From contig CAJXPX010000010.1 in the NCBI GenBank assembly GCA_913058335.1, forward strand, positions 1-64,000: a DNA stretch of 64,000 nucleotides. Reading direction: 5' to 3'. This DNA comes from an uncultured Hyphomonadaceae bacterium. Its GTDB lineage: Bacteria; Pseudomonadota; Alphaproteobacteria; Caulobacterales; Maricaulaceae. Position 1 is the first letter of the stretch. Every line of letters starts with the position of its first letter. A program made the position numbers and the translations under genes. The notes under the pieces were generated by a model. It saw only the letters and a program-made list of their open reading frames with translations, was not told the origin of the DNA and ran no database searches. This document shows, one piece after another, positions 9,601-20,612 of the stretch.

Positions 9601-10741
9601 TTACGGAACTGTTCAAAACACATTGATGGGCAAAAATGCTGTCTCAGGTCCTCGCGGCTTTAAGAAAGGCCCTGTGACTGAAGAAACGCTCAATGACATC
9701 CCGCGCTCCGATTGGTGGCGTATTGGGGTGGATGACGAGCAGGCAATTGGCGAATTGGAAGCTCTGAAAGAGCAATATGATTCTTCCAAAGCCCGTTTGG
9801 ATGCCCGTTTTGAAGACAAAGTCGACAAACTTCAGCGCGGGGATGAACTCCCGCCAGGCGTTATGAAGATGGTCAAAGTCTTTGTCGCTGTAAAACGTAA
9901 GCTTCAGCCAGGCGATAAAATGGCCGGTCGTCACGGAAACAAAGGTGTTATCTCCAAGATCAACCCGATTGAAGACATGCCATTCCTTGAAGACGGAACA
10001 GCCGTTGATATCGTACTGAACCCTCTCGGGGTGCCGTCGCGAATGAATGTCGGTCAGATCCTAGAGACCCATCTGGGTTGGGCTTGTTCCGGTGTTGGCA
10101 AAATGATCAATGAAGCTTTGGAAACTTACAAAGCGGAAGGCGATATGACGGCGTTAAAAGATACGCTTCAACATGCTTATGGTGAGGACGAACAGCTCCC
10201 ACGTAAGAATGAGGAACTTATCGAATTGGCCGGAAATCTGACCAAAGGTGTTCCAATTGCGACGCCTGTCTTTGACGGTGCCCGCGAGCCAAACATTGTG
10301 GAAATGCTTGAAAAGGCGGGTCTGCATAGCTCCGGTCAGGTAACATTGCATGATGGCCGGACAGGGGATCGCTTCACCCGTCAGGTGACAGTTGGATACA
10401 AATATCTGCTGAAACTGCATCATTTGGTGGATGATAAGATTCATGCCCGTTCAATCGGCCCATACTCACTTGTTACCCAGCAACCGCTCGGTGGTAAGGC
10501 GCAGTTTGGTGGTCAACGCTTTGGTGAGATGGAAGTCTGGGCTCTTGAAGCTTACGGCGCGGCATACACTCTGCAGGAAATGCTCACTGTCAAATCCGAT
10601 GACGTTGCAGGTCGTACCAAAGTGTATGAGTCTATCGTTCGCGGTGATGACGGCTTTGAAGCTGGTATCCCTGAATCATTCAACGTTCTGGTCAAAGAGA
10701 TCCGCTCTCTCGGCCTGAATGTCGAGCTGACTAACGGGTAG
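6656..10741 (+). CDS. rpoB: DNA-directed RNA polymerase subunit beta
   Basis: This is the catalytic beta subunit of RNA polymerase. The 1361-residue product covers the full family length and has the rifampicin-region sequence [20 protein letters not shown], the [10 protein letters not shown] segment, and the nucleotide-site region [15 protein letters not shown] near the C-terminus. I place the start at ATG 6656, 8 bases after AAGAAGG; a GTG at 6647 overlaps that Shine-Dalgarno and is unlikely. The N-terminus ([20 protein letters not shown]) is alphaproteobacterial but not of the Rhodobacteraceae type. rpoC follows after 131 bases. Confidence 0.98.
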   Translation: MSLTFTGKKRIRKSFGRIPEVVRMPNLIEVQKSSYEQFLQKSIDRADRGKDEGMNGVFNSVFPVRDFSDRAVLEYVSFEFETPKFDEEECQQRDITFAAPLKVKMRLVVFDVDDDTGARSVKDIKEQDVYMGDIPLMTDKGTFIVNGTERVIVSQMHRSPGVFFSHDKGKGHSSGKFLFSARIIPYRGSWLDFEFDAKDILYARIDRRRKLPATTVLYALGMSKEEILDQYYESLTFKFDKKTNGWVRPFNAEDYRGAKLLRDLVDAKTGEVVAPSGRKLTKRGAKKLADDGLKNILISNEEMSERFAAEDIVNTSTGQIYAEAGDELSIESMEHINEAGIDELSVLNIDYVNVGPYIRNTLAADKNDTREGALVDIYRVMRPGEPPTAEAAEDLFNSLFFDGERYDLSAVGRVKMNLRMDMQDVGDEIRVLRKEDILAVVDTLTKLKDGIGQIDDIDNLGNRRVRSVGELMQNQYRIGLLRMERAIKERMQSVDIETVMPHDLINAKPAAAVVREFFGSSQLSQFMDQTNPLSEITHKRRLSALGPGGLTRERAGFEVRDVHPTHYGRICPIETPEGPNIGLINSLATHARVNKYGFIESPYRKINNGKLTNEVVYLSAMEEARYSVAQANAEINDKTELASDFVTCRVNGEVTLVPREDVDFIDVSPKQLVSVAAALIPFLENDDANRALMGSNMMRQAVPLLKAEAPLVGTGMESVVALDSGATVAAKREGIVEQVDAKRIVIRATKETDLTRSGVDIYNLLKFQRSNQSTCINQRPLVTVGDEVKAGDIIADGPSTDLGELALGKNVLVAFMPWNGYNFEDSILISERIVRDDVYTSLHIEEFSIMSRDTKLGPEEITRDIPNVGEEALRNLDEAGIVAVGAEVHAGDILVGKVTPKGESPMTPEEKLLRAIFGEKASDVRDTSLKLPPGASGTVVEVRVFNRHGVDKDERAMQIEREEIESLGKDRDDELSILERSIYGTVQNTLMGKNAVSGPRGFKKGPVTEETLNDIPRSDWWRIGVDDEQAIGELEALKEQYDSSKARLDARFEDKVDKLQRGDELPPGVMKMVKVFVAVKRKLQPGDKMAGRHGNKGVISKINPIEDMPFLEDGTAVDIVLNPLGVPSRMNVGQILETHLGWACSGVGKMINEALETYKAEGDMTALKDTLQHAYGEDEQLPRKNEELIELAGNLTKGVPIATPVFDGAREPNIVEMLEKAGLHSSGQVTLHDGRTGDRFTRQVTVGYKYLLKLHHLVDDKIHARSIGPYSLVTQQPLGGKAQFGGQRFGEMEVWALEAYGAAYTLQEMLTVKSDDVAGRTKVYESIVRGDDGFEAGIPESFNVLVKEIRSLGLNVELTNG

Positions 10742-10755
10742 AATATAAGACAGGG

Positions 10756-10819
10756 CAGGGGTGTTGACATCCCTGTTACACTGACTTGTCGGTGAATCGT
10801 TCCTATATAGGTCTTCACC
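10756..10819 (+). promoter_or_regulatory. Two hairpins in the rpoB-rpoC spacer
   Basis: CAGGGGTGT...ACATCCCTG (10756-10775) and GGTGAA...TTCACC (10791-10819, enclosing the palindrome CCTATATAGG) form two stem-loops in the 131-base spacer. They may be RNA processing or attenuation sites; neither is followed by a T-run. The rpoC ribosome binding site GAAAGGAAAA comes later. Confidence 0.35.
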
Positions 10820-10872
10820 AAAGAATTTTTAGAGAGGCGGGACGCCGTCGCTCACTTTGAAAGGAAAATCCC

Positions 10873-13800
10873 ATGAACCAAGAGGTCATGAACATTTTCA
10901 ACCCCGCGCAAGAAGGCCCGACCTTTGACCGCATCCGTATATCCCTTGCCAGCCCGGAGAAAATTCTCTCTTGGTCGTTCGGGGAAATCCGGAAACCTGA
11001 AACTATTAACTATCGGACGTTTAAGCCCGAAAAAGACGGCTTGTTTTGCGCCCGCATCTTTGGCCCGGTCAAAGATTACGAATGTCTGTGCGGCAAATAT
11101 AAGCGCATGAAGTATAAAGGCGTCGTTTGCGAAAAATGCGGCGTTGAAGTCACCGTTACGCGCGTCCGTCGTGAGCGTATGGGCCATATCGAACTGGCTG
11201 CGCCTGTTGCCCATATCTGGTTTTTGAAGTCACTCCCTTCACGTATTTCGACCATGCTCAATATGACTTTGAAAGAAGTCGAGCGGGTTCTTTACTTCGA
11301 ATCCTATGTCGTCACAGAGCCAGGCCTGACCTCTCTTGAAGAGCGCCAAATCCTCTCCGAAGAAGAATTTATCGACGCGCAAGCCGAGTTCGGCGAAGAT
11401 AGTTTTACCGCTGGTATCGGCGCAGAAGCCGTTCGCGACATGCTGCAAAACCTCGACCTTGAAGCCGAGATTGAGCGAACACGTTTCGATATGACTGAAA
11501 CCGGTTCTGTCCTGAAACTAAAAAAATTCCGCAAGCGTTTAAAGCTTCTCGAAGCCTTCGTTCAGTCTGGCAACCGCCCAGAGTGGATGGTTCTAACCGT
11601 TGTCCCGGTCATCCCGCCGGAGCTTCGCCCGCTTGTGCCTCTGGATGGTGGCCGTTTTGCGACGTCTGACCTGAACGACCTTTATCGCCGCGTTATCAAC
11701 CGGAATAATCGTTTGAAGCGCCTGATTGAACTTCGCGCTCCGGATATTATCATCCGTAACGAAAAGCGTATGTTGCAAGAATCTGTCGATGCGTTGTTTG
11801 ATAATGGCCGTCGCGGTCGCGTGATTACAGGCGCAAATAAGCGCCCGCTGAAATCCATGTCCGACATGCTCAAGGGTAAGCAGGGTCGTTTCCGTCAAAA
11901 CCTTCTTGGTAAGCGTGTGGACTATTCCGGACGTTCCGTGATTGTGGTGGGCCCAGAGCTGAAACTCCACGAATGCGGACTGCCAAAGAAAATGGCGCTC
12001 GAACTGTTCAAGCCGTTTATCTATGCGCGTCTTGACGCCAAAGGTCTGTCCGGCACAGTTAAACAATCCAAGAAATTGGTGGAAAAAGAACGTCCTGAAG
12101 TGTGGGATATTCTCGATGAAGTTATTCGCGAGCATCCGGTTCTTCTTAACCGCGCGCCAACGCTCCATAGATTGGGCATTCAGGCATTTGAGCCAAAACT
12201 GACAGAAGGTAAGGCGATCCGTCTTCACCCGCTTGTCTGTTCAGCCTTTAACGCTGACTTTGACGGGGACCAAATGGCGGTTCACGTACCGCTCTCAATT
12301 GAAGCGCAGCTTGAAGCCCGCGTTTTGATGATGTCTACCAACAACATCCTGTCCCCTGCTAATGGTAAGCCTATCATTGTGCCGTCTCAGGATATTGTTT
12401 TGGGGCTGTATTATATGTCCCTTATGCGCGACGGCGAAAAAGGTGAGGGCATGACATTTGCCTCCATCGAAGAAGTCGAAGCGGCTTTGGATAATGGAAT
12501 TGTTAGCATTCACTCTAAGGTGAAGGGACGTTTCCCTGTAACTGACGAAGACGGAAACGTGACCTTTGAAGTTGCCGAAACGTCTCCAGGGCGTTTGAAA
12601 CTAGCTGAGTTTTTGCCAAATCATCATCTCATTTCTTATGACGTCATCAACAGAATTTTGACGAAAAAAGAAATCGGAAAATTAATTGATACGGTCTATC
12701 GTCATGCCGGTCAGAAGGCGACGGTTATCTTTGCGGATAAAATGATGGGTCTTGGGTTCCGGGAAGCGGCGAAAGCCGGTATTTCCTTTGGTAAAGACGA
12801 CATGGTCATTCCGGACGCAAAATATACATTGGTGAACGAAACACAGGACCTCGTCTCTGATTTCGAACAGCAATATGCGGATGGCCTCATCACCAAGGGC
12901 GAGAAATACAACAAGGTTGTAGATGCTTGGTCCAAATGTACCGATAAAGTGGCCGACGCCATGATGGGAGAGGCCGCGCGCGAGCGTAAGGTCATCAACT
13001 CCATCTTCATGATGGCTGACTCCGGGGCTCGGGGTTCTAAAAACCAGATGAAACAGCTTGCGGGTATGCGCGGTCTGATGGCCAAACCGTCCGGCGAGAT
13101 TATTGAAACTCCTATTACGGCAAACTTTAAAGAAGGTTTGACCGTGATGGATTACTTTAACTCGACCCATGGTGCCCGTAAGGGTCTGGCCGATACAGCT
13201 TTGAAAACAGCGAACTCAGGTTATCTGACTCGTCGCCTCGTCGATGTGGCGCAGGATTGTATCGTGACTGAGCAAGATTGCGGCACAGAGAACGGAATTG
13301 AGCTTAAGCCAGTTGTTGACGGTGGTGAAGTTGTCGTCTCGCTCGGTGAGCGCAGCTTGGGCCGGACTTTGGCAGAAGACATTCAAGATCCGCGTTCAGG
13401 CGATCTTATGTTCCCGGCTAATACTTATGTTGATGAAGACATTGCTGCGACGATTGATGAGTCCGGTTTGCAGAACCTACGTTCCCGCAGCCCGCTGACT
13501 TGCGATACTGTTACTGGTATTTGCGCGACCTGTTATGGCCGTGATTTGGCCCGTGGTACAAAAGTCAATATGGGCGAAGCTGTTGGCGTTATTGCGGCTC
13601 AGTCCATTGGCGAACCGGGTACTCAGCTAACAATGCGGACATTCCATATTGGCGGTACAGCGTCTGTTTCAGACAAGTCTGTTATTGAATCCGCGAATGA
13701 AGGTACGCTTCAATATGACAAGGAAGACGCAATCGAAACCGGCAAGGTCTTTATTGCAAAATCCCGTAAATTGGAATTCTCTATCGTCGATAAAGATGGC

Positions 13801-15048
13801 AAAGAACTGGAAACACATAAGGTCGATTACGGGACACGTCTGTCCAAGAAGTCTGGTGCTAAAGTCGCTCGCGGGGATCGTCTAGCTGAATGGGATCCAT
13901 ACGCCACGCCAATTTTGACAGAAGTAGGCGGCACAGTCCGTTTGCTTGATATCGTTGATGGTGTGTCTGCTAAGGAAGAAACCGACGAAGAAACCGGTAT
14001 CTCTTCCAAGGTTATTGTTGACTGGCGCGCGTCGTCTAAATCTGGCGATATCCAGCCTGTGGCGGTTATTGAGGACGAAAACGGTGAGCCTATCAAACTT
14101 CCAAACGGCAATATCGCCCGTTACATGCTTGCTGTTGGCGCGATCCTCTCTGTTCAGGACGGTGCTAAAGTGAAACCTGGTGCCATTTTGGCTCGTATCG
14201 CCAAAGGTGGTGCGACGCAGCGTGATATTACCGGTGGTCTGCCGCGTGTTGCGGAACTCTTCGAAGCGCGTCGTCCGAAAGATGATGCGGTTATTGCGGA
14301 TATGGATGGTAAGATTGAATTTACGCGTGATTATAAAAACAAACGTAAGATTCAGATTACCCCTGAAGATGAGACAATGGAGCCGTCCAGCTTCCTAATT
14401 GCCAAAGGCAAGCACATGCTCGTCTCTGATGGCGACAAAGTGAAAAAGGGTGACTTTATTATCGACGGTAATCCAGCGCCGCACGATATTCTGGCGATTA
14501 TGGGTGTTGAAGCCTTGGCTGAATATCTTGTTGACGAAGTTCAGGGCGTGTACCGTCTGCAGGGCGTGCCAATTAACGACAAACATATTGAAGTTATCGT
14601 TCGTCAAATGCTGCAAAAGGTAGAAATCACTGATCCCGGCGATACAACATTGCTCAAAAATGAGCAGATGGACAAAATCGAGTTCAACAAGGTCAATAAA
14701 GCCTTGCTCGAGCGCGATAAGAATGCGGCACCTGCCGTGGCTGATCCTGTCCTTCTGGGTATTACGAAAGCGTCTCTACAAACCCGCTCCTTTATCTCTG
14801 CGGCTTCCTTCCAAGAAACAACCCGTGTTCTTACAGAAGCCTCTGTCCTCGGCAAAGAAGATATGCTCGAAGGTCTGAAAGAGAATGTTATTGTGGGTCG
14901 TCTCATTCCGGCGGGTACGGGCGGAAACCTCCGTAAGTATCAGAAGCTAGCGAATGACCGCGATGAGAAGTTCCTAGCAGACAAAGCTGCCGCCGCGCCT
15001 CAACTCGAAGAATTTCCAACGGAAATCGAAGAGGGCGCCGCCGAATAG
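10873..15048 (+). CDS. rpoC: DNA-directed RNA polymerase subunit beta'
   Basis: The beta' subunit carries the catalytic magnesium site. In the 1391-residue product the N-terminal zinc site ([20 protein letters not shown]), the invariant [12 protein letters not shown], the trigger-loop region [20 protein letters not shown] and the second zinc site ([15 protein letters not shown]) are all intact. Length and domain order are normal for Alphaproteobacteria. GAAAGGAAAA precedes the ATG. The gene ends the cluster and is followed by a strong terminator. Confidence 0.98.
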   Translation: MNQEVMNIFNPAQEGPTFDRIRISLASPEKILSWSFGEIRKPETINYRTFKPEKDGLFCARIFGPVKDYECLCGKYKRMKYKGVVCEKCGVEVTVTRVRRERMGHIELAAPVAHIWFLKSLPSRISTMLNMTLKEVERVLYFESYVVTEPGLTSLEERQILSEEEFIDAQAEFGEDSFTAGIGAEAVRDMLQNLDLEAEIERTRFDMTETGSVLKLKKFRKRLKLLEAFVQSGNRPEWMVLTVVPVIPPELRPLVPLDGGRFATSDLNDLYRRVINRNNRLKRLIELRAPDIIIRNEKRMLQESVDALFDNGRRGRVITGANKRPLKSMSDMLKGKQGRFRQNLLGKRVDYSGRSVIVVGPELKLHECGLPKKMALELFKPFIYARLDAKGLSGTVKQSKKLVEKERPEVWDILDEVIREHPVLLNRAPTLHRLGIQAFEPKLTEGKAIRLHPLVCSAFNADFDGDQMAVHVPLSIEAQLEARVLMMSTNNILSPANGKPIIVPSQDIVLGLYYMSLMRDGEKGEGMTFASIEEVEAALDNGIVSIHSKVKGRFPVTDEDGNVTFEVAETSPGRLKLAEFLPNHHLISYDVINRILTKKEIGKLIDTVYRHAGQKATVIFADKMMGLGFREAAKAGISFGKDDMVIPDAKYTLVNETQDLVSDFEQQYADGLITKGEKYNKVVDAWSKCTDKVADAMMGEAARERKVINSIFMMADSGARGSKNQMKQLAGMRGLMAKPSGEIIETPITANFKEGLTVMDYFNSTHGARKGLADTALKTANSGYLTRRLVDVAQDCIVTEQDCGTENGIELKPVVDGGEVVVSLGERSLGRTLAEDIQDPRSGDLMFPANTYVDEDIAATIDESGLQNLRSRSPLTCDTVTGICATCYGRDLARGTKVNMGEAVGVIAAQSIGEPGTQLTMRTFHIGGTASVSDKSVIESANEGTLQYDKEDAIETGKVFIAKSRKLEFSIVDKDGKELETHKVDYGTRLSKKSGAKVARGDRLAEWDPYATPILTEVGGTVRLLDIVDGVSAKEETDEETGISSKVIVDWRASSKSGDIQPVAVIEDENGEPIKLPNGNIARYMLAVGAILSVQDGAKVKPGAILARIAKGGATQRDITGGLPRVAELFEARRPKDDAVIADMDGKIEFTRDYKNKRKIQITPEDETMEPSSFLIAKGKHMLVSDGDKVKKGDFIIDGNPAPHDILAIMGVEALAEYLVDEVQGVYRLQGVPINDKHIEVIVRQMLQKVEITDPGDTTLLKNEQMDKIEFNKVNKALLERDKNAAPAVADPVLLGITKASLQTRSFISAASFQETTRVLTEASVLGKEDMLEGLKENVIVGRLIPAGTGGNLRKYQKLANDRDEKFLADKAAAAPQLEEFPTEIEEGAAE

Positions 15049-15068
15049 GCTAAGCTATATAAAATTAA

Positions 15069-15097
15069 AAGGCCGCTCCCATCGGGGCGGCTTTTTT
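15069..15097 (+). terminator. Rho-independent terminator after rpoC
   Basis: GCCGC-TCC / GGGGCGGC stem around CATC, followed by a TTTTTT run, 20 bases after the rpoC stop. Confidence 0.88.
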
Positions 15098-15279
15098 GCT
15101 TTTAAATTTCAAGTTCATACGGTGAATATATCGAGGGTAAAACTTTCAGTGAATTCAATTAGAGGCGGCGTGGAAGCGGCAAATCGTGTATAAAATTTCA
15201 GCCTTTTTTGTCAGCGGTAATTGGGGCCACTTCACATTCGTGACTCGCAAATTCCGCTTAGTCTGCTTATCTTAGTTTC

Positions 15280-17091
15280 ATGAGGTTTGGTGAAGCATTT
15301 CTGGATGAAATAAAGGCGCGCGTGCGCCCGTCCGACATTGTGGGTCGCCATGTTAAGCTAAAACGGCAGGGCCGCGAATTTGCCGGACTCTCCCCCTTTA
15401 CCAGCGAGAAAACACCCAGTTTCTTTGTGAATGATGAAAAAGGGTTTTATCACTGCTTTTCGTCCGGAAAACATGGGGATGCGATTTCATTCTTGATGGA
15501 AGTGGAAGGCTTAACTTTTCCGGAGGCCGTCGAAAAACTAGCCGGTCTGGCCGGCATTGAGATGCCAAAATCTGATCCGCAGGCCGAGGCGCGAGCCGCG
15601 CGAAACAAGGAAAGCATTTCCTGGATGGAGCGCGCAAAAGAGTTTTTTGAACGCTCGCTCTATCGTCAGGTCGGTCAGGAGGCGAGGGATTATCTATCAA
15701 ACCGTGGCCTATCTAAAACTGCGGCTCAATATTTCGGTATGGGGTTCGCGCCCAATGATTTCTCCGCCCTGAAGTCTGAGTTGATACAGCAAGGCGCGAC
15801 TGAAAAACACTTGGTTGAGGCGGGTTTAATTATAGAGTCCGACGATAAATCGCGGGATAGTTGGGATCGGTTTCGCAACCGTATCATGTTTCCTATCCAC
15901 GACAGCCGCGGGCGTCTTGTGGCGTTTGGCGGCCGGGCCATGGAAAAGGACGCCAAGGCAAAATATCTCAACTCCCCTGAAACGCCCATCTTTTCTAAAA
16001 GCAGACTACTGTATAATTATCACCGCGCTCGTAAAGCTTTAGCGGCACCGAAAAATGGGTCACGAGGGATGATCGTGGCCGAAGGATATATGGATGTCAT
16101 TGCCTTGTCCCGGGCCGGATTTGAACATGCGGTTGCGCCTATGGGAACAGCTCTGACCGAGGAGCAACTGGATCTTCTTTGGCGCGCCGGGCCGGAGCCT
16201 ATTCTGTGTTTTGACGGCGATAAGGCTGGGCTCCGCGCTGCCTATCGCTCCATTGAACGGGCGCTGCCTTTGTTAAAGCCCGGCTATTCACTTCGCTTCG
16301 CTCTATTGCCGGAGGGCCAAGATCCGGATGACCTCATTCGGGCCGACGGCCCACCAGCTATGCGCGCTGTTCTGGAGAATGCTTTACCTTTGATTGATAT
16401 GCTGTGGAGGCGCGAGCGTGAAAAAGAGCCGCTTTCAACGCCGGAGCAAAAAGCCGGTCTGAAATCCAGACTTTATGCGGCTTTGGACGAGATTGGGCAT
16501 GACGATGTGAAAGCTCTCTATAAAACGGAGCTTTTAGAGCGTTTTGACAAAGCTTATGGGTGGAAACCCAATCGGCGTCAAAACCGCGCTCAAGAGCCGA
16601 AAGCGGATAGGCAGGCGATAAAGCGCGATGCGGCGGCATTATCAAAAAACTTACGCCGTGAACGCGCATTAATCGGGGCTGTTTTACTCTATCCGGAGCT
16701 AATTTCCCGAGTAGATGAAACTTTATTCGAGCTTCCCTTCGCCAATCCTGCCTGCATGAGGTTGCAACGCAGTCTTTTGTCATATTGGCGAGTCACAAAA
16801 GCGGTTGAAATCAACGCACTTAATACGCATATATCAGAAGAGGGACTGGAAGCCTTACGTAAGGATATTCTCCGGGACCGATTATTGATAATAGCGGCCA
16901 TGGGTGGTGCGTCTTCGGATTTGGATACACGAACAGCCTTCTGGGAAGCAGAGGCTACCGCTCTTTTAGAGCAAAACCAAACAAGTGACGAAACGCATGG
17001 CACAAGACTGCGAATGGCAGATACCATTCGTGAAGATAATTCGGAAGCGCTCAGGCGCTTGATGCGGGCAGCCAAGCTAGATGACAGCTAG
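15280..17091 (+). CDS. dnaG: DNA primase
   Basis: DnaG synthesises RNA primers at the replication fork with DnaB helicase. The 603-residue protein has an N-terminal zinc-ribbon-like domain (about 1-100), a Toprim catalytic domain (IVAEGYMDVIALSRAGFEHA near residue 265 and ILCFDGDKAGLRAAYRSIER near 308) and a C-terminal helicase-interacting region. In the zinc ribbon the usual CPFH and CFxC are replaced by SPFT and CFSS, so most metal ligands are missing. Related alphaproteobacterial primases may share this. No clear Shine-Dalgarno precedes ATG 15280; TATCTT sits 6 bases upstream, so a leaderless transcript is possible. It lies upstream of rpoD as in many proteobacteria. Confidence 0.96.
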   Translation: MRFGEAFLDEIKARVRPSDIVGRHVKLKRQGREFAGLSPFTSEKTPSFFVNDEKGFYHCFSSGKHGDAISFLMEVEGLTFPEAVEKLAGLAGIEMPKSDPQAEARAARNKESISWMERAKEFFERSLYRQVGQEARDYLSNRGLSKTAAQYFGMGFAPNDFSALKSELIQQGATEKHLVEAGLIIESDDKSRDSWDRFRNRIMFPIHDSRGRLVAFGGRAMEKDAKAKYLNSPETPIFSKSRLLYNYHRARKALAAPKNGSRGMIVAEGYMDVIALSRAGFEHAVAPMGTALTEEQLDLLWRAGPEPILCFDGDKAGLRAAYRSIERALPLLKPGYSLRFALLPEGQDPDDLIRADGPPAMRAVLENALPLIDMLWRREREKEPLSTPEQKAGLKSRLYAALDEIGHDDVKALYKTELLERFDKAYGWKPNRRQNRAQEPKADRQAIKRDAAALSKNLRRERALIGAVLLYPELISRVDETLFELPFANPACMRLQRSLLSYWRVTKAVEINALNTHISEEGLEALRKDILRDRLLIIAAMGGASSDLDTRTAFWEAEATALLEQNQTSDETHGTRLRMADTIREDNSEALRRLMRAAKLDDS

Positions 17092-17200
17092 GCGGCACGC
17101 GAAAGAAACATATGGCCGTATGTTAGGTTTAACATGCGGCTAAGACTATATTAAAGCCTGAGGTTTACCCTACAGTCTTTGACATTGGAAAGGTGCCTCT

Positions 17201-19252
17201 ATGGCCGGCACAGCCACCTCTACAAAAAAAGACTCTGAAACAACAGAAGTCACAACAGAAGCAAATGCTGCCGCGATAATCCCCGGCAAGCGCCTTGATA
17301 TGGATAGTATCGAGGTCAAGCGAATGTTGGCGAAAGCCAAGAAGAACTCCGGTCTTTTACCGGTTGATGAACTTCGCAAACATATTGATATGGACGGCAT
17401 CTCGGCTGACGAGATTGAAGTTGTTTTGGCGGCCCTGTCCGAACTTGGCATTTCCGTTTATGACGATACAGAAGAGCCGACCCTTGGCTCCAAGACTCTT
17501 GCCCGGACAGCAACAACAACGGTTAAAGGCGGAAACTCCAAAGAGGAGCTAGACCGCACGGATGACCCTGTGCGCATGTATCTGCGTGAAATGGGCGTGG
17601 TTGAGCTTCTGTCGCGCGAAGGCGAGATCGCGATTGCCAAACGTATTGAGGCAGGCCGGGATACGATGATTAAGGGGCTATGCGAATCTGCTCTAACATT
17701 TGAAGCGATCATGATCTGGCGGGAAGAGCTGGAAGAAGGCCATATTCTCCTTCGGGACATTATTGATCTGGACGGGACTTATAACCAATCTATCGGGAAT
17801 ATTCAGGAAGACCGGTCTCAAGCCGCTGTTCGCCGCGAAAAAATCGAAAAGGGCGAAATTGAAGCGACTGAAGATGATGACCTGTCCAAACCGGTTCATC
17901 CTCCGCGCAATAAAATGCCGGAGCGTAATTATAAGCCCGGTGAAAAACCCATTGAAGATGATGATGAGGACGAGGAAGATAAAACCAACCTCTCCATGGC
18001 GAATATGGAGGCCGCTCTTCGTGATCAAATCATGGATAAGCTGGATCGTATCTCCGAAGATTTTGGCCGGTTTCAGAAACTCCAGCAAATGCTCATCAAA
18101 GCGCGTTTGTCCGGTAAAAAGCTGCGTAAGCCACAAGCCGAAGAATACGACCAAATTCAAGAAGTCATTATCGAAGAGATTAAATCCCTTCAACTTAACA
18201 ATGCCCGTATTGATGCGCTAATTGATCAACTATATGCGATTAACAAGCGCTTTATCAGTCTTGAAGGGCGTTTGATGCGTCTGGCTGACGGCAATGGCGT
18301 GCCACGTCATGAATTCTTGCAAGCCTATTTGGGATCAGAACTAAATCCGAATTGGATGGAAGACATGGCTGGGCAATCCGAAGCCTGGGATCGATTCTTG
18401 AAACGCGAAAAAGTTTCTATCGACAAGTTACGGAACGAAATTGGTGGATTGGCACAGGAAACAGGTGTGCCTGTCGATGAGTTCAGACGTATTGTTCAAA
18501 CTGTACAAAAGGGTGAACGCGAAGCTCGCCAAGCTAAAAAAGAAATGGTCGAAGCTAACCTTCGTCTGGTGATTTCTATTGCCAAAAAATACACGAATCG
18601 CGGATTACAATTCCTAGACCTAATCCAAGAAGGCAATATCGGTTTGATGAAAGCCGTCGATAAGTTCGAATACCGCCGAGGTTATAAATTCTCAACCTAT
18701 GCGACTTGGTGGATTCGTCAGGCAATTACGCGTTCTATTGCGGATCAGGCAAGAACTATTCGTATTCCGGTTCATATGATTGAGACAATCAACAAGATAG
18801 TCCGGACATCTCGCCAAATTTTGCATGAAATTGGACGGGAACCAACACCGGAAGAGCTCTCCGCAAAACTTTCTATGCCACTTGAAAAAGTGCGTAAGGT
18901 AATGAAGATCGCGAAAGAGCCAATCTCACTCGAAACGCCAATTGGTGACGAGGAAGATAGTCAGCTCGGAGACTTTATTGAGGATAATAATGCGATCCTG
19001 CCGATTGAGTCAGCCATTCAATCCAATTTACGCGAAACAACAACCCGTGTTCTCGCATCTTTAACCCCGCGTGAAGAGCGCGTGCTGCGGATGCGTTTCG
19101 GCATCGGGATGAATACAGACCATACACTTGAAGAGGTCGGTCAGCAGTTCTCGGTCACAAGAGAGCGCATCCGCCAAATCGAAGCTAAAGCCCTTCGGAA
19201 GCTAAAGCACCCCAGCCGAAGTCGAAAACTCCGGTCATTCTTGGATCAATAA
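17201..19252 (+). CDS. rpoD: RNA polymerase primary sigma factor RpoD (sigma-70)
   Basis: This is the housekeeping sigma factor. The 683-residue protein has region 1.1 at the N-terminus, region 1.2 ([20 protein letters not shown]), a highly acidic variable insert with a run of Asp/Glu around residues 250-265, and region 2 ([40 protein letters not shown]). Region 3 and region 4 follow, ending in an HTH with [29 protein letters not shown] lies upstream of ATG 17201. Its own terminator follows at once. Confidence 0.98.
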   Translation: MAGTATSTKKDSETTEVTTEANAAAIIPGKRLDMDSIEVKRMLAKAKKNSGLLPVDELRKHIDMDGISADEIEVVLAALSELGISVYDDTEEPTLGSKTLARTATTTVKGGNSKEELDRTDDPVRMYLREMGVVELLSREGEIAIAKRIEAGRDTMIKGLCESALTFEAIMIWREELEEGHILLRDIIDLDGTYNQSIGNIQEDRSQAAVRREKIEKGEIEATEDDDLSKPVHPPRNKMPERNYKPGEKPIEDDDEDEEDKTNLSMANMEAALRDQIMDKLDRISEDFGRFQKLQQMLIKARLSGKKLRKPQAEEYDQIQEVIIEEIKSLQLNNARIDALIDQLYAINKRFISLEGRLMRLADGNGVPRHEFLQAYLGSELNPNWMEDMAGQSEAWDRFLKREKVSIDKLRNEIGGLAQETGVPVDEFRRIVQTVQKGEREARQAKKEMVEANLRLVISIAKKYTNRGLQFLDLIQEGNIGLMKAVDKFEYRRGYKFSTYATWWIRQAITRSIADQARTIRIPVHMIETINKIVRTSRQILHEIGREPTPEELSAKLSMPLEKVRKVMKIAKEPISLETPIGDEEDSQLGDFIEDNNAILPIESAIQSNLRETTTRVLASLTPREERVLRMRFGIGMNTDHTLEEVGQQFSVTRERIRQIEAKALRKLKHPSRSRKLRSFLDQ

Positions 19253-19278
19253 AAAAACCGCCTTCGGGCGGTTTTTTT
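19252..19278 (+). terminator. Rho-independent terminator after rpoD
   Basis: A-run, ACCGCC-TTCG-GGCGGT stem-loop, then seven T; it overlaps the last base of the rpoD stop codon. The A-run makes it potentially bidirectional. Confidence 0.92.
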
Positions 19279-19397
19279 ACACTTGATTGTCTTTTGTCTG
19301 GCTCATTGATTTTTTGAGCATTTCGTTCCACCGTAGAACCAATCGGCTAAAGCCATAAACATGTAATTTTTAAATTATAATTTGAAAGAGGACCAAT

Positions 19398-20603
19398 ATG
19401 ACTATCAAGCATTTCGCTCTAATGGGTATCTCAGCTATTTCACTGGTGGCGTGCCAAACAACGATGCCTGCACAGGAAATGAGCCCGGCAGAGATTCATG
19501 ACGCCACGCTGACGCTGGATACCCATATTGATATTCCGCTGACCTATATGAGCGAAATTGATCCCGGCGCCGAGACTGAGCTTCAGGTAGATTTGCCGAA
19601 ACTCGTTAACGGAAAGCTCGATAGCGGTTTCTGGATCGTTTATACGCCGCAAGGCGACCTGACGGCGGAAGGCTATGCACAGGGTTTGGAGATTGCAGAA
19701 ACGCGCGTAAAGGCGATCACGCAAATGTCTCAAGCCTATCCAGAGAGAATTGAAATGGCCCGAACCGCTGATGATGTACGGCGGATTGTAGCCAGCGGAA
19801 AGCACGCTGTTTTGATCGGGATGGAAAACGCTTACCCATTAGGGGAAAGCGTGGATTCCATTCCACTTTGGGCGGAGCGCGGTGTGCGTTATGTTGGACT
19901 GACCCATTTTGGTCATAATCAATTCGGAGACAGCTCCAACGCTAATCCCGACCGCGATTCCGGGCCAAAATGGAATGGGCTTTCTCCTTTAGGAAAAGAC
20001 CTTGTTCGGTCATTGAATGAAAATGGGATTATGGTGGATGTCAGCCACACTGGCAAAGCCACAATGATGCAGGCTGCAGATTTGTCCACTACCCCAATTA
20101 TTGCGTCTCACTCCGGGGTGAAGGCTATTGCCGATACAGAACGTAACCTGGATGATGAACAACTTCGCAAAATTCGCGACGTGAACGGGGTGGCCCAAAT
20201 GGTGGCCTTAGGCAGTTATGTGAAACTCCCGACACCGGAGCAGCAGGCCGCGCGGGACGCTCTGGACGAAGAATTTGGGGAGCGCAGTGAATGGGATCAA
20301 GCCAAGCGCGATGTCTATGGAGAGCGTAGAGCCGAGATTACGGCAATGTCTCCTGAAGCGTCGGTTTCAGATTTTGTCGATCATATTGATTATGCTGTTA
20401 GTGTTGCGGGTATAGATCACGTTGGAATTGCGTCGGACTTTGACGGCGGCGGCGGTATTGACGGGTGGCAAGACGCTTCAGAAACGCAGAATGTAACAGC
20501 CGAGCTTATCCGTCGGGGCTATTCTTTAGAAGAAATTGAGAAAATTTGGGGTGGTAACTTATTACGGGTTTTAGCAGCTGTCGAAGCCGAAGCCGCAAAT
20601 TAG
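19398..20603 (+). CDS. Membrane dipeptidase, M19 family lipoprotein
   Basis: A zinc-dependent dipeptidase of the renal-dipeptidase (M19) family, which hydrolyses dipeptides, often including D-residues. The 401-residue product begins with a lipoprotein signal (lipobox LVAC, Cys19), so it is probably anchored in the envelope. The metal-binding HxD is at residues 43-45 (DTHIDIP). Later family motifs are GMENAYP, DVSHTGKATM, ASHSGVKAI and GIASDFDGGGGIDGW. GAAAGAGGA precedes the ATG. It stands alone, convergent with the exchanger gene downstream. Confidence 0.9.
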   Translation: MTIKHFALMGISAISLVACQTTMPAQEMSPAEIHDATLTLDTHIDIPLTYMSEIDPGAETELQVDLPKLVNGKLDSGFWIVYTPQGDLTAEGYAQGLEIAETRVKAITQMSQAYPERIEMARTADDVRRIVASGKHAVLIGMENAYPLGESVDSIPLWAERGVRYVGLTHFGHNQFGDSSNANPDRDSGPKWNGLSPLGKDLVRSLNENGIMVDVSHTGKATMMQAADLSTTPIIASHSGVKAIADTERNLDDEQLRKIRDVNGVAQMVALGSYVKLPTPEQQAARDALDEEFGERSEWDQAKRDVYGERRAEITAMSPEASVSDFVDHIDYAVSVAGIDHVGIASDFDGGGGIDGWQDASETQNVTAELIRRGYSLEEIEKIWGGNLLRVLAAVEAEAAN

Positions 20604-20612
20604 GCTCTGAAA

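Noticed and set aside
10763-10808. TTGACA at 10763 with TATATA near 10804 as an rpoC promoter
   Set aside because: The spacing is about twice the normal 17 bases, and both parts lie in hairpins that explain them better.
11593-12228. 211-codon open frame antisense to rpoC
   Set aside because: It mirrors conserved rpoC codons and shows no protein family features.
17693-18193. 166-codon antisense frame rich in Phe and Leu within rpoD
   Set aside because: Its hydrophobic look comes from the complement of Lys/Glu codons of the acidic rpoD region.
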